Assembly: GCA_963930775.1 (NCBI GenBank)
Contig: OZ005690.1
Location: 5,750,225 to 5,814,224 of the forward strand
Origin: Cliona cf. orientalis
Lineage: Eukaryota > Porifera > Demospongiae > Clionaida > Clionaidae
Length of the DNA stretch: 64,000 nucleotides
Direction: 5' to 3'
The notes under the pieces are model-generated. The model saw only the letters and a list, made by a program, of their open reading frames with translations, ran no database searches and was not told the origin of the DNA. Both the position numbers and the translations under genes were made by a program. Within the stretch, counting starts at the first letter, position 1. Each line of letters begins with the position of its first letter. Shown here piece by piece: positions 1 through 12,048 of this stretch.

Positions 1-14
1 AAAAAATAGGAATA

Positions 15-3000
15 CTAGAATTTTGCTTTTTTACAACGAAGATCTTGGTCTGTAGCCTCTGCCTTAACTCTTTTCTTCATCCAATCAATAATTTCACTGG
101 GATCTGCTTTAAATTTTGATAATGGATCTCTGGGTATAGTCTTGAAAGAACTGTGACTTCTTCCAGCCTGTTTAGTGAAGATAGTTTGTTTTATGAGTAG
201 TTGTAGTACAACAGTGAAATCTCGACTGATATTGGCATCAGTGTGGTGACCACTCTCTTGCTTGACAGATGTTGTTTTGTCGAAGGCCTCTAAAATGGCT
301 TTTACTGGTGCAATAGCCCTCGAACTTCTCTGTACACTTTGTTCCGATATGTGTGCTCGAAATGTGTTGATGTTATCCTTGAACACACGATTAAGGTGTT
401 CGAGATGAAGATCCATTGGAATATTATTTCCAGCTCCACCCTTCACATTTACAGTGCGGTTCCAGATCAACTCATGAGCAATTCTTGGGCTTAATAAAGC
501 ATTGATTTGTGCCAGTAGATGAAATGCTTCAATAGCATACTTACTCCTTGATGATTCTGCTCTGTAGTGAAGTAAAAGAAATTTCCAGCATCTAGTTGAT
601 CTTACTCCATCATTTTCTCTTGATGCATCTCGAAAATTGCGTGCCAGTAGAATGTGCCCCATCACATTACATGCATAGTTCAGGATGTAGTCCTCCTCGG
701 CACTGTTCTGGAGAGGCTGTACAGCTTTTGAAGCACCCTTTTTTGTTTTTGTCGACAGATGTGGTTCTGGTTGGTTTGATTGTGTTTGATTTGTGATGAC
801 AATTGGCTGTTGAACAAAGGTTGGTATGAAGTGGTCTATGAATGCTTGTAGAACTTGAGATAGGTATCCCCACTTCTCTTCTTTCAAATTAGCTAAATCA
901 ACATTTTGAGTTGGCTGACTGTCCACACTATCCATTCCGAAAAAAGTAAGAGCAGCAGCTACAATATGGGAATCCAATACAACGTCAAGAAATCGTTCCA
1001 CTGAACTTGGATCATCTTTCACTTTGCTTGGTAACTGACGATTAAGGATAACTTTCAGCTGCATCAAAGTTCCTTTGTCAGCAATTGAATCTTTCTTGTA
1101 CAGGCGATTGTAGATTACCTACACACAAATTAAACATTCAAATGTAGCTACCCCAGTTACATTGTGCTCAATACAATTCCTACCTGATAGAAGCTGGTTC
1201 TGGCATGCCAGTCCTCACACTTAGGAACTAAACCAAGCAGCTTACGGAGAGGAGTTGATGATTGTAACTTAGCATCTTGAGCGTGATAGGCTCTTTCCCT
1301 TGTAAGTTGGTCCCCACCAAAAAAAACAGGAACAAATACTTCATCCGATACCGTGGGGACGTAGCGATGCATATAATGAAGGATGTCAACCATGTCTTCC
1401 CCCTTATTTTCACATTTGGTCAATACTCCAAGAGGCACCTGTATTCATGGTTAGTACACTTAAATCTAGTTCCAAATTCTCAATTGAAATACTTACAATC
1501 TCGGACTTTTCGCTTGCTTCTGTTGAGTATCGATGTGGAATATGGGTTGGAATACAATACTTGTAAGGATGAAGAAAGTGTAGTTTGTCCACAAGGGTGC
1601 GGGATAGCAATACAGCAAATTCTTTTTTGAGGAAATCACAGTCTTCTCTAGATGGCAAGAAAGTTTGAAGGGGCAATGATGTGATGTCTGCTTGTGGCTC
1701 ATCAATGTCTAGGTCTCTTCCATCCACTCTGTCCAATACAGCATACATGTGAAACCAGTGATGATCAGCACCCGTGCTGTCTAGAGTTTGCTGACTTGCT
1801 TTTTGTCTGAGATCAACATTATCCCCAATTATTTGATACAAATCTAGAGAGGAGGATAATACACAAGTACCATGTAGCTCAGTGTACTTAAACCATGCAG
1901 ATCAGATTTGGTAGCACTCACTTGCAAATATGCGTTGATCTATTTCCATATCACTACCACCACCACCTGCATTTACATGAAACATAACCATGTAAAGCAC
2001 ATAAAATAAGCATACACGTAAGCAGTATTTAAAGACGTACACTTCCTAAGTAGCTCCTTCACTATGCAATCTTTCCATTGCTGAATCCTCAACTCAAAGC
2101 CAGCGGCCATCTCATCCATTTTTGAGAGGATAGCTTGATGTGATACACACAATTGCATATGGTTGAGCCTCACAATTCCCTTTATTTATTACGTATACAC
2201 ATAGCATAATAATTATAGATTTTATGATGAAATTCAAGTAACTTACGGTTTTACTGAGATTTCCGTGAAAAAGTACTAAGCCAATTAAGTGATGGATAGC
2301 ACTCAATGACATATGTATGTTTCTACTCCTAAGGAGGATGGCACCAGACACACACACGGCCGGAAAGTGATCTATTGGTAGACAGGTAGATGAAGAAGGT
2401 ATAGCAACTGTTGTCAAGATTCGATACAAGAGTGGTGCTTCTTTTTTCCATTCGTTGAGTAAGTTACTCCACTGAAAATCCTGTAGATTCTTTGAGCTTA
2501 TTTGTCGAAGAATTGAAGAGAATCTCTTAATTCTTTTCACATAGATGCACACATTCTTTGGTTAGGTCTACCATTATTCTGTTCACTGTATCCGAATACA
2601 GGTCTTTGGAGTTGAGAACGGCTGATACCAAATCCTTGTGATTCAGCAGTGATTTTCCCACTTCATGAAGACTCTTTGGAAGCACACGGGAGTGTGAAGA
2701 GCTCCTTGTTGATACAACCTTTAAGAAATGAATAGCATTAATTAGCACATTCGTGTCTAGTATACTGTATACATGTATAATATTATTATGCTATACTCTA
2801 CCTTGATATCTTCATCTGTGTCATCATCAAGGTCAGTATATACACGGATTTCACGCACTTCTTGCACGGCACTTGAAGTACCACTAAATATTAAACTACG
2901 GGCAGCTGTAGGACGATCACCTGAATCCCTCAAACCTAGGGTAGCTCGACTTCTTTGAGGTGAAGATACATTAGGAGTAACTCTTAGTGGGTGCAAAGTT

Positions 3001-3554
3001 GGCCTTTTAGCTGCAGGAGATACTCCGGAACGTGATGGTTGTATAGCAGGAGAATGTAAAGACGGCCGTTTACATGCTGGAGATACTCCTGAAGGTGAGA
3101 ACAGTGGCCTGGCATGTTTGGAGGGAAATAAAGCCTGAGGAACAGTAGTGGGAAGCTGAGGGAAAGGCTGCTGAAGGGTGTTTCTGTCATGTGGTCCTGG
3201 TAAGGTTGTTATTGGCTGCAAATCTGCCTGCTGCGCTAGTTTCAGTCGAGTGCAGTACTCTGTATGAGCATTTTCAAGATGTCTTTGAGCTTTCTGAACC
3301 TTTACTAAAACGTTTCGACAAATACTGCACACATGATTCAGAAATCGAGCTTCCACAATTGACAGCGTTCCAGTTTCTGTAGCCACTTTCTGTAGTAGAT
3401 CTCCAATCATGGTCTTCTGTCCAGTTGAGAAACCTAGTCTCTCTTCATTGAGCTTATAAAGTCGATATCTTTCGTTTTCTTTGTAAATAATCCTGTTGCA
3501 TACAATACAGAAAGGACTGGGTTGACGAACGTAGATCTTCTTAGTTGTGGACAT
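15..3554 (-). CDS. DUF6589-type protein with N-terminal zinc-finger-like module (seven exons)
   Basis: Exons read on the minus strand: 3554-2802, 2718-2247, 2179-2041, 1966-1922, 1843-1497, 1438-1184, 1118-15, all with GT..AG introns. Frames join cleanly except inside exon 2, which holds one nucleotide too many (or lacks two): the frame closes at TAA near 2533 and the continuing frame is open from about 2560. The product would be about 1,037 residues. The N-terminus has two CxxC pairs (CIVC near residue 17, CSIC near 76), suggesting zinc binding, then a Ser/Pro-rich linker. Exon 5 carries IIGDNVDLRQKA followed by DHHWFHMYAVLDRV, which I recognise as the core of DUF6589 proteins, common in sponges and cnidarians and possibly transposon-derived. 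Function unknown. The frameshift is a mutation or an assembly error. The ATG is the first in the open exon, below a CpG-rich upstream region. Confidence 0.75.
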
Positions 3555-3830
3555 CGCCTCTGGCGCTCAACTCGCTCTAGATCCTGTTCAGTCTGGAGCT
3601 CGATTTAGCTGATAGACCGCTCTGACAATCGAAAGGAAGGCGCGACTGACGCTCGAGGAACGGAACGAGATCGCTTCGCTTCCAGCTAGCGCGATCGATC
3701 CTTCAGCGCAGCAAGCAGCAGCGAAGCAAGCCGCGTGGCCACAAACGTTGTTTACTTACGTAATTGATAATTCGCCTACTCAAACACGTTCGTGCGGCTT
3801 CGTTCATCACGCACGGTTATTGCATTCCAG
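3555..3830 (-). promoter_or_regulatory. CpG-rich region upstream of the DUF6589 gene
   Basis: This stretch just 5' of the minus-strand start is clearly richer in CG dinucleotides (repeated GCGCG, TCGCTTCG and CGATCG words) than the AT-rich surroundings. A promoter or 5' leader is the natural reading, but no TATA box or initiator was identified. Confidence 0.35.
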
Positions 3831-4064
3831 ACAGTGACCTTTGCTAGACCCTTCCTCCTTCGCGCGTGCAAGAAGAGAGGAGGGGCTAGCTCGCCAGACT
3901 AGTCTGCTGCTAACCATACAGTGGCAACTACTGTGCCAAGCTATAGTAAGCCTGGTATATAAGTGGGAGGGGCTGCTCAAAATCGTTTGGGGGGGGGGGG
4001 GGTTGCAACCCCCTGAACCCCCCCCTAGATCCGCCCCTGAAATATCATGTGATACTCAGTGCAG
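3831..4064. other. Repeat-derived spacer with a G-tract
   Basis: No gene is seen. A G-tract near 3990-4003 is followed by GATCCGCCCCTG ending near 4040, which resembles one end of a hAT-like MITE. I could not find the matching opposite end. The last bases before the TTAA at 4065 match, in inverse orientation, a short repeat also found near 5410 and 15875. Confidence 0.35.
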
Positions 4065-4777
4065 TTAAGGTACCATTTAATTGCGTGGGCGTGAGCGTCA
4101 GGAATGGCTAATTCAATTAGCGAATCTTGAAGGGGCGTGGCCGAAGAGGCCATACGAGTGCTTTTGGTCGAAGGTGGGCGTGTCCAGAATCGGCCAGGGA
4201 TGATTATGCGCGTGTAATTAGCGACCGGAAGTGGCCCCTGAAGAAAAGGCCGGTAATTGCCCACATCAAAGCAAGATCAAAGCATTCTTGCTTAACTATT
4301 AACCGCAACGACAAAAAAAAAAAAAAAAAGCTAATTAGGCCTAATTAAGCATGTGGGCGTGTTCCTGGCACTGTGTGGAGTGTGTGCGTGTGCGTTAATG
4401 CAGGTTTTATTGCTTCCGATTGGGCGTGGCTTCACGGGCCAGTGCTTGGATATCGGCGCCTGGGACTTGGCCTCGGCGATAGGTGGGCGTGTCCCGGAAG
4501 CGGTGGTGACCTTTGAACCCCGCGAGGAGGCATTGGGGGCGTGGCAGGAGGTCAAAGGTGAGGCCATGTCTGTTAATGAGGCACTGTACGCCGGTGCGAT
4601 GGAGGGTACCGTACGGCTGGACGGAAGCTGACGATGGTTTGAAGCGGATGTGGTTGCGATGACGTGTTGTTACTCCGCCCACACAGGAAATGAGGTGAGC
4701 TCTTGCGTGGGCGGTGTGGCAGAACGGCCTCCAAGTGTTTGTGTGTGTTTTGGCCTTGAGGAAGCTGTGTGTTTTAA
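4065..4777 (+). mobile_element. TTAA MITE, copy 1, lacking its right 299 bp
   Basis: It matches the full-length copy at 61623-62642 from the left TTAA-GGTACCATTTAATTGCG end through an internal A-tract to about position 720 of the element. It then stops exactly at an internal TTAA, so the copy is bounded by TTAA at both ends. ORFs of about 92 and 78 codons recur in all copies, but they lie in overlapping frames on both strands and look like products of the GC-rich repeat rather than genes. Confidence 0.8.
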
Positions 4778-6460
4778 GGCATGTCACCAGTGAATTTATT
4801 TACTCCTTTTAACCTAGATTGAGCGCTTATTCTAGAAGTATTAGAACATGCAGTGCTGTCTTTATGGTGCTCATATGAAAGTTCAATCCTAGTACTATCC
4901 CCTTAACACAAAAGTAAACGCAAATAACAAACCAATTAAGTAGGAGGAGCTTCTGAAGTCACGCCCTCCAAACGTAAAAATCGAGTTCGCCAGAGTAGAA
5001 GAACCCCTTGTATCCCGACCTTAACCAGCATGTAGACAATACTAAAGGTGCTCTAAGTTTTTGTCGGAGCGATAGTGGATAAGTGCTATAGCTGAAGAGT
5101 TAATCGCAGAAATGACAAAAATCGGTGGTTCGGCGGCCGACGTTTTCGCATCTAATGGCCGATTGACAAACTAAGGCAACAATCGCTCCTGTAGAACAGC
5201 TTTAAGCTTGGAAAAGAGTCGTTTGATAGTAGAGACGGAAAATCAAACGAACGTTTAGGGGTCTGGCAAGAATTCGGCGGCGATTTCGAGGCTAAAACTG
5301 CAATCGTGCGGCCTTTCCGCCGTGGCTTGTATGCGGTTGATATGGAATGACGTCACGTTACAAGACCGCTAATTGGCTCGTAGTCGGGCGCGCGCGCAAC
5401 AAACGGTGACTGTCCTTAACTGCACTGAGTATAGCACGTTACTTACATGTACACGTATTAGATAATACTTGGCAACACATGCATTACAATCTTGATTATA
5501 CACATGTAGCTACCTGTATGTACAACAATACTTTTACTTTAATTGGGAGGGACAGAAGAGATGGTAGATTGTCATAATAACCAAAAACATTACCGTACGT
5601 AGGCGCCATTGTAATATAAGCGCCGTCTGCCCATTTACGGTATTTTTTCCTTCTATTAGTAAATAATATAGCACCAAACGTCAACGGAATTATTTTTAGG
5701 TGGCACTTGTTAGTAATTACAAAGTGGTATATACCATGTACATGTGCAGGGAGGTATAGATGCATGCAATCTGTTGCACGTGGCTCGGTATAGCATGCAG
5801 CTGTTTTGAGTCTCAATTACAATGAGTGCATTATAGAGATATCATGTCTCAGGCTAGCATACTGAAGTATTATATACTCTAAGGCGACTGCTCCTCTGCC
5901 ATCACCATATTCAAGCAGGGTAGGTCATGCTCCACCTGCAAAATTTAATAAATGCGGTGTCGGTTGACCCCGGAAAGTAAAGCAGAACTCCCCAGCTCCT
6001 GAGATTGAAAGAGAAGGGAAATGCAGTGGTGAACTTGAGGCACATGAAATCACTGTTATTACTAAGCACCACTCTAATATAGCTAAGTGCCATTCGCCAT
6101 CGAAGCCTGGAGAGTTTTTAATGCTTAAATGTAGCTAAGCACCAAGCAAGGTCGAAATTATTTTTTTCCTGGCGCTTAAATTACAGTAAGTACGGTAGCA
6201 AGACTAACAAAGATAGGTTCAGTGGTAAACGCTATGGTATCACAGCAGAAAGGAGAAGTGCATGTGTGAATGCGATTGTGTACACTATATGTACATGTAT
6301 AGCTAATAATAATATTATGGTGCTAGTACTGCAGTTTGGCTGCTATCAATACGGACATACATGTACATATAAATGAATTTGAGGCCTCCATCTGTGTCGG
6401 GCTAATCATATTGCTGGTATACACAGCTTAAAATTATTATTTTACTCCTACATGTACAGT
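4778..6460. other. Intergenic stretch, no supported gene
   Basis: Only short ORFs without recognisable domains occur here. Bases 5395-5435 carry a roughly 36-bp sequence (GACTGTCCTTAACTGCACTG core) repeated near 15868-15904 and, inverted, beside the MITE at 4065. Nothing else is recognised. Confidence 0.4.
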
Positions 6461-6473
6461 TGCTATCACTTAC

Positions 6474-6678
6474 TTGGATTCTTCGACCTGCATGGTGCTC
6501 TGTGGTGAGCAGTCGAGGGTGCCTCAGCTTGATGATCATGAGGGTGGGTGGGGCCTTTCTTGAACATCTCACAAATGGCTTCTCTTTGTTTCTTCTCTGC
6601 CTTCTTGTCCCCATGTGGTAAAAGGTCGTCAACATAGAGATGCCCTAGTATAATGACTACCCAGCCCCTCCTACACAT
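6474..6678 (-). CDS. Possible isolated exon, unidentified
   Basis: An open stretch on the minus strand ends at a good donor (CCAA|GTAAGTG). It encodes a basic segment containing HLYVDDLLPHGDKKAEKKQR. The YVDD word resembles a reverse-transcriptase motif, but nothing around it supports that. There are no flanking exons I can connect, so this may be a relic. Confidence 0.25.
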
Positions 6679-6867
6679 CAGGGGAGCTGGAGCATACCTG
6701 CCAACCTATCAAAACCTGAAAGTGGGACAAAATCTTCGAAAAAGTGGGATTTTTGGCCTGAAAGTGGGACATTGCTAAGAAACTTGGCAAAAATAGCCAA
6801 AATTACCAAGTTTGTTAGGAAAAAAGTGCACCGAAAGAAGTCACAAAAAATAGGGACAAAACTTATT

Positions 6868-7549
6868 TTAAGGTACCATTAAATTGCGTGGGCGTGAGGT
6901 GGGGGATATGACACCTAAACCACATCAAAGTCATTAGTGAGGTGCATGTTGTGTAACCACGCCCTTTTAATTGCACAGGTCTCAGGGGTGTGGCTGCTAG
7001 AGCCAGAAGTGTTCATTTGATATCCTCCATGGACCGGAAGCCGAGCCGGAAGGGAGGGGCCAGGCCACGCCCAAAACAGCCCCACCCTGTTCCCCAAGGA
7101 CCACCATTCTCAATCGAGTGCCTACTAACCACCGGATGTCCACCGGAAGCCCACAATCAATCCCAATTAAAACACACAGCTTCCTCAAGGCCAAAACACA
7201 CACAAACACTTGGAGGCCGTTCTGCCACACCGCCCACGCAAGAGCTCACCTCATTTCCTGTGTGGGCGGAGTAACAACACGTCATCGCAACCACATCCGC
7301 TTCAAACCATCGTCAGCTTCCGTCCAGCCGTACAGGCCCCTCGATCGCACCGCCGTACAGTGCCTCATTAACAGACATGGCCTCACCTTTGACCTCCTGC
7401 CACGCCCCCAAAGCCTCCTCGCGGGGTTCAAAGGTCACCACCGCTTCCGGGACACGCCCACCTATCGCCGAGGCCAAGTCCCAGGCGCCGATGTCCAAGC
7501 ACTGGCCCGTGAAGCCACGCCCAATCGGAAGCAATAAAACCTGCATTAA
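6868..7549 (-). mobile_element. TTAA MITE, copy 2, first part
   Basis: This is the reverse complement of the right two thirds of the 61623-62642 MITE, beginning at TTAA-GGTACCATTAAATTGCG (6868) and running to an internal TTAA at 7546-7549. At that point the piggyBac-like unit is inserted. The remaining third resumes at 12279. Confidence 0.85.
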
Positions 7550-8024
7550 CCCTTTCGGTCACAAATTGTTGTAAATTTACAACAATTTTGCATGGACCGT
7601 ATTTCGGCTAAATAGAGATATGAATAATTCATTGGCGGCGGTTAGGCTACCGATAAGAAAACCTGGCCCACACAATAGTCGCGGTCCCGTCGGCACTTTG
7701 AAGTGATGACGTCAAAGTGGTTTTGCTTTGAAGAAGCTTTCATCTATGCTTTGATCACTTTAAAAAAAAAAAAAAAAAAAAAAAAAGCAAAAGAGTGGTG
7801 TTGTAGGCGATGTATGTGTTAGTATTGTCTCATGACTCGATTACTTTGCTTGCATTCCCTCTCTGGGCTGCATTTGAGCTGCATCTTGAGCAACCGTTTG
7901 CAGAGATCGATAATTGGGGCGTGGCTCGTTCGGTTTCCCGGCAACAACCGCAGCCTGGTCGACCCTGTACCTAACGAAGGCCTGCTGTGTGAGCTCATGA
8001 ATTTTCTGTGACCGAAAGGGTTAG
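7546..8024 (+). repeat. Left direct terminal repeat of the piggyBac-like unit
   Basis: It begins TTAACCCTTTCGGTCACA and closes with TGTGACCGAAAGGGTTAG, a one-base variant of TTAA. It contains GTTGTAAATTTACAAC (a palindrome), a GATGACGTCAAAG box, and a roughly 25-bp A-tract. It directly precedes the transposase start and may hold its promoter. Confidence 0.85.
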
Positions 8025-8059
8025 TTGTAGATGTCTCGAGATTTGTAAAAAGCCAAAAA

Positions 8060-11000
8060 ATGTCGGAGCTTCGTTCTAAAGACCTCGTGGACGCTTTTCA
8101 AGATAACCAAAGTGATTTAGAGAGCGGAGCGAGCTCACCAGACGAGGATTGCTTGGATTCTGACGAAGAAGTCGGACTAGGTTCTGAACCAGGTAAGTAG
8201 AATATTTTTACAATGGTAAAGGTTATTCCTGCTTGACAAAGCCTAAAAAGGCATATTTATACGATCTGGATCATGAAAATCTGTTGTGTGTGTGTGTGAG
8301 TGTGTGTGTGTGTGTGCATGCGCATATCGTGTGTATGTATACCATGCATGTATGTGTGTGTGGAAGTGGGCGTGCTGTGTAGGAAGTGACGTCAACTAAG
8401 TAGGGAGTGGGCACGGTCTGGGGCTAATTGATCAGTGACGTCAGCAATGGGGAGGAGCAGTGGGTGTGGTCGGGGGCCAGAACTTTCGTCAGGAAGCTTG
8501 CAATAGGCACAGAAAGTGACGTCAGCTTTAGGAGAAGTGGGCGTGGTTTGGAAGCCACAACAGGCCTGCAATATACACAGGAAGTGACGTGAACAATGGG
8601 GAGGGGCAGTGGGCGTGGTTTTAGGGCAGGATTTCAGTCCGAAGCTTGGAATAGGCACAGGAAGTGACGTCAGCAACGGGGAGGAGCAGTGGGCGTGGTT
8701 TGGGGCCAGGATTTCTGTTGGAGGCTTGGGAATAGGCACAGGAAGTGACGTCAGCTTTGGGAGAAGTGGGCGTGGTTTTGAGGCCACAATGGGCCTGCAG
8801 TAGGCACAGGAAGTGACGCTGATAATGGGGAGGAGCAGTGGGCGTGGTTGGGGGCCAGAATTTCAGTCGGAAGCATGGAATAGACACAGGAAGTGACGTC
8901 AGCATAGAGAGAAGTGGGTGTGGTCTGGAGGCCAGAATGGGCCTACAATAGACACAGGAAGTGACGTCAGCAATGGGGAGGGGAAGTGGGCGTGGTTTGG
9001 GGTCAGAACGGGCCTGCGATAGGCGTAGGAAGTGACGTCAGCATAGGGAGAAGTGGGCGTGGTCTGGAGGCTTGAACGGGCATACAATAGACACAGGAAG
9101 TGACGTGAGCAATGGGGAGGGGCAGTGGGCGTGGTTTGGGTCAGAACGGACCTGCGATAGGCGTAGGAAGTGACGTCAGCATTGGGAGAAGTGGGCGTGG
9201 TCTGGAGGCTTGAACAAGCCTACAATAGGCGTAGGAAGTGACGTCAGCAATGGGGAGAAGTGGGCGTGGTCTGGAGGCTTGAACGGGCAATAGACACAGG
9301 AAGTGACGTCAGCTATGGGGAGGGGCAGTGGGCGTGGTTTGGGGTCAGAACGGGCCTGCAATAGGCGTAGGAAGTGACGTCAGCATTGGGAGAAGTGGGC
9401 GTGGTCTGGAGGCTTGAACGGGCCTACAATAGACACAGGAAGTGACGTCAGCTATGGGGAGGGGCAGTGGGCGTGGTTTGGGGTCAGAACGGGCCTGCAA
9501 TAGGCGTAGGAAGTGACGTCAGCATTGGGAGAAGTGGGCGTGGTCTGGAGGCTTGAACGGGCCTACAATAGACACAGGAAGTGACGTCAGCAATGGGAGG
9601 GGCAGTGGGCGTGGTTTGGGGCCAGGACGGGCCTGCGATAGGCGTAGGAAGTGACGTCAGCATTGGGAGAAGTGGGCGTGGCTTGGAGGCCAGAACAGGC
9701 CTGAAATAGGCTGCAGTGGGCATGGTTTAATGAGGAAGTGACATCAGCATTGGGGAGATGCAGTGGGCGTGGCCAGAATGGGCTTACAATAAGTGATGTC
9801 AGCAGGAGCAGTGGGTGTGGCTTTGGGCCACAATCGTCTTTGGAGGCCTGTATTTGGCATGGGAAGTGACGTCAGCAGGAAGTAGGTGTGGCTTGGGCTG
9901 TCAGAAGTGGTGTAGAAGGTGATGTCATGATAAAGTGGGTGTGGTCTTGGTGTTGAATTGTGGTGCAGAACCATGTTTAAACTGGGGTTTATGTGTAACA
10001 TTAATATTATAATTCATTAATATCATATTTCTCTGCAGAATGTGGTGGTGATGAATCTGATGAGGAACTTATGGCACCTACCCGTAAGCGACGCAGATTA
10101 TGTAGTGAACTTGCCCTTAAAACATCACTAGAGTCTGGGCTTTACCCTGAATTTCTTGGTGCGGAAGGGCCAGCAGAAAATCATGACCCCGAAAGTAACT
10201 CTGCCTTAGATTATCTGTTGCTGCTCTGGCCAGAATCACTCACCTCCCACATAGCTACTGAGACAAATAGGTATGCTAGGCAGAGGAATCGTGTCAATTG
10301 GGTAGATGTGACAGTGGAGGAAGTATGGACTTTTTTTGGCATTCTTGTCCTAATGGGCATTCACAGGCTTCCACGAGTTAGGAATTATTGGAGCACAGAC
10401 CGTTTACTTGGTCTGGAGCCTATACAACAGTCCATGTCCCTCAATAGGTTTTGGGCAATATGGTCCAACCTCCATGTGGTAGATAATGACACAATTCCAC
10501 CTGGTGGTGTTGGTCCCTCTCGCAAGATTAAGCCTATTGTAGATGTTCTGAACCAGACATTTTTAAAACAATACAGCCCTGGACAGGAGCTAGCCATTGA
10601 TGAATCCATGGTTAAGTACAAAGGTCACTGTAAAGGGAAGGTGCGTATGCCCAAAAAACCTATTAAGTTAGGCTACAAGGTTTGGTGCTGCTCCTGTTCT
10701 TGCTGTGGTTACTTATGCACTTTTCAGTTCTATGATGGCAGGCCTGTGGACATAGCCACTGGTGAGAAGCTGCCTGAGAAGGGCTTAGTAAAGAGAGTGG
10801 TCACAGACCTATTGCTTCCATTTGTAGGCACAAATCATGTTGTGTACTGCGACAATTTCTACACTAGTGGACCCCTAGTTGACATGTTGGCTAAGGATGA
10901 AATATTTATAGTTGGAAGTATTCAAAGGAGAGCAGCAGGTTTCCCAGATAGCTTGAGGACAGTGGCACCACCAAAGGGTAGCTACGTATCAGAGAGTGTA

Positions 11001-11588
11001 GATGGGAAGCAGTATTTTGTATTCAATGATCGCAAGCTTGTTAGCTTTGTTACTAATGTGTTTCCAGAGACTATGAACAGTAAAGTGTTCAGGCTTCAGC
11101 CTGAGGGTGTTCTGAGGGAGCAGTCAGTTCCCCCACTCTTACCAGCCTATAATAAGTACATGGGTGCTGTTGATCTCACTGATCAGCTGATGAGGACCTA
11201 TGGTTTTGATAGGAAATCCAAGCGTTGCTGGCTTCGGCCATTCCTTTTTTGTTTTGATGTGTCAACAAATAATGCCCATATTCTCTATAAACACAACTGT
11301 AAACGATGTGGTGTCAAACCAAAGGATTTGCTTGGATTTCGTTTGGATCTAGCACGTTTGCTATTACAATTTGGCAGCAGTTCTAAGGCACAGAGTAGTG
11401 TGAATAAGGGTAAGGCCCAAGATGTTAGTGTTTGTTGTCTAAGTAGAGTTAGTGACATAGGCCTAAAGAGGGGTAGGTGCCACCAATGTATCAAGATGAA
11501 GAGGAAGAGGCACACTTCATTTGGATGTTCTGTGTGTAAAATTAGACTATGCAAGATCAGATGTTTTCAAGAATATCATAATATGTAG
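8060..11588 (+). CDS. piggyBac-family transposase (two exons)
   Basis: Exon 1 is 8060-8192 (donor GTAAGT) and exon 2 is 10039-11588 (acceptor CTCTGCAG). They join in frame to give 560 residues. The N-terminus is acidic (SDLESGASSPDEDC), followed by a basic patch (TRKRRRL). The DDE_Tnp_1_7-type core has aspartates in AIDESMV (about D232), VYCDNFYTS (about D316) and MGAVDLTDQ (about D423 and D426), the expected catalytic set. The last 50 residues form a Cys/His-rich finger (CHQCIKMKRKRHTSFGC..C..C). No stop or frameshift is seen, so it could be active or recently active. It would cut and paste DNA at TTAA in the nucleus. The start is the first ATG after the left terminal repeat. Confidence 0.92.
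8380..9930 (+). repeat. Minisatellite with TGACGTCA and GTGGGCGTGG boxes in the transposase intron
   Basis: About 22 tandem units of 65-75 bp fill most of the 1.85-kb intron. Units alternate between two types, one with GGGGAGGGGCAGTGGGCGTGG and one with GGGAGAAGTGGGCGTGG, giving a dimer of about 137 bp. Nearly every unit carries GGAAGTGACGTCAGC. By eye about sixteen units keep the perfect palindrome TGACGTCA, a CREB/ATF-type site, next to a GC-box-like GGGCGTGG. Units decay toward the 3' side (GACATCA, GATGTCA). Long minus-strand ORFs here are artefacts of the repeat. Confidence 0.9.
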
Positions 11589-11802
11589 TTACTGTTAGTA
11601 ATTATTAATATATTTTTAGCAACCAAGTGTCCATGCATTACTATCTAATATGACTCTAATATGACTGGAAAATGTGTGATTTTATTTTATGTATGTATTT
11701 TAATCCACCTTGACATAATAAATTTAATCTATCTTGATGTAATAATAATTATGATGGTATATGAGGTATACAACACATCCACACATGTGCAGGGAGTGGA
11801 AT

Positions 11803-12015
11803 TTAACCCTTTCGGTCACAAATTGTTGTAAATTTACAACAATTTTGCATGGACCGTATTTCGGCTAAATAGAGATATGAATAATTCATTGGCGGCGGTT
11901 AGGCTACCGATAAGAAAACCTGGCCCACACAATAGTCGCGGTCCCGTTGGCACTTTGAAGTGATGACGTCAAAGTGGTTTTGCTTTGAAGAAGCTTTCAT
12001 CTATGCTTTGATCAC

Positions 12016-12048
<33 letters not shown>

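Noticed and set aside
4353-4787. ORFs of 92 and 126 codons conserved among MITE copies (also at 7118-7546 and 61919-62392)
   Set aside because: They are conserved because the DNA repeat is conserved. They overlap on both strands, have biased low-complexity content, and differ between copies by frame-neutral and non-neutral changes alike.
6474-6678. Reverse transcriptase from the YVDD word
   Set aside because: A four-residue match without the neighbouring RT motifs is not evidence of a retroelement.
8392-10001. Several minus-strand ORFs of 60-131 codons rich in Pro, Leu and Thr
   Set aside because: They are translations of the minisatellite in the transposase intron; the period, not coding, keeps them open.
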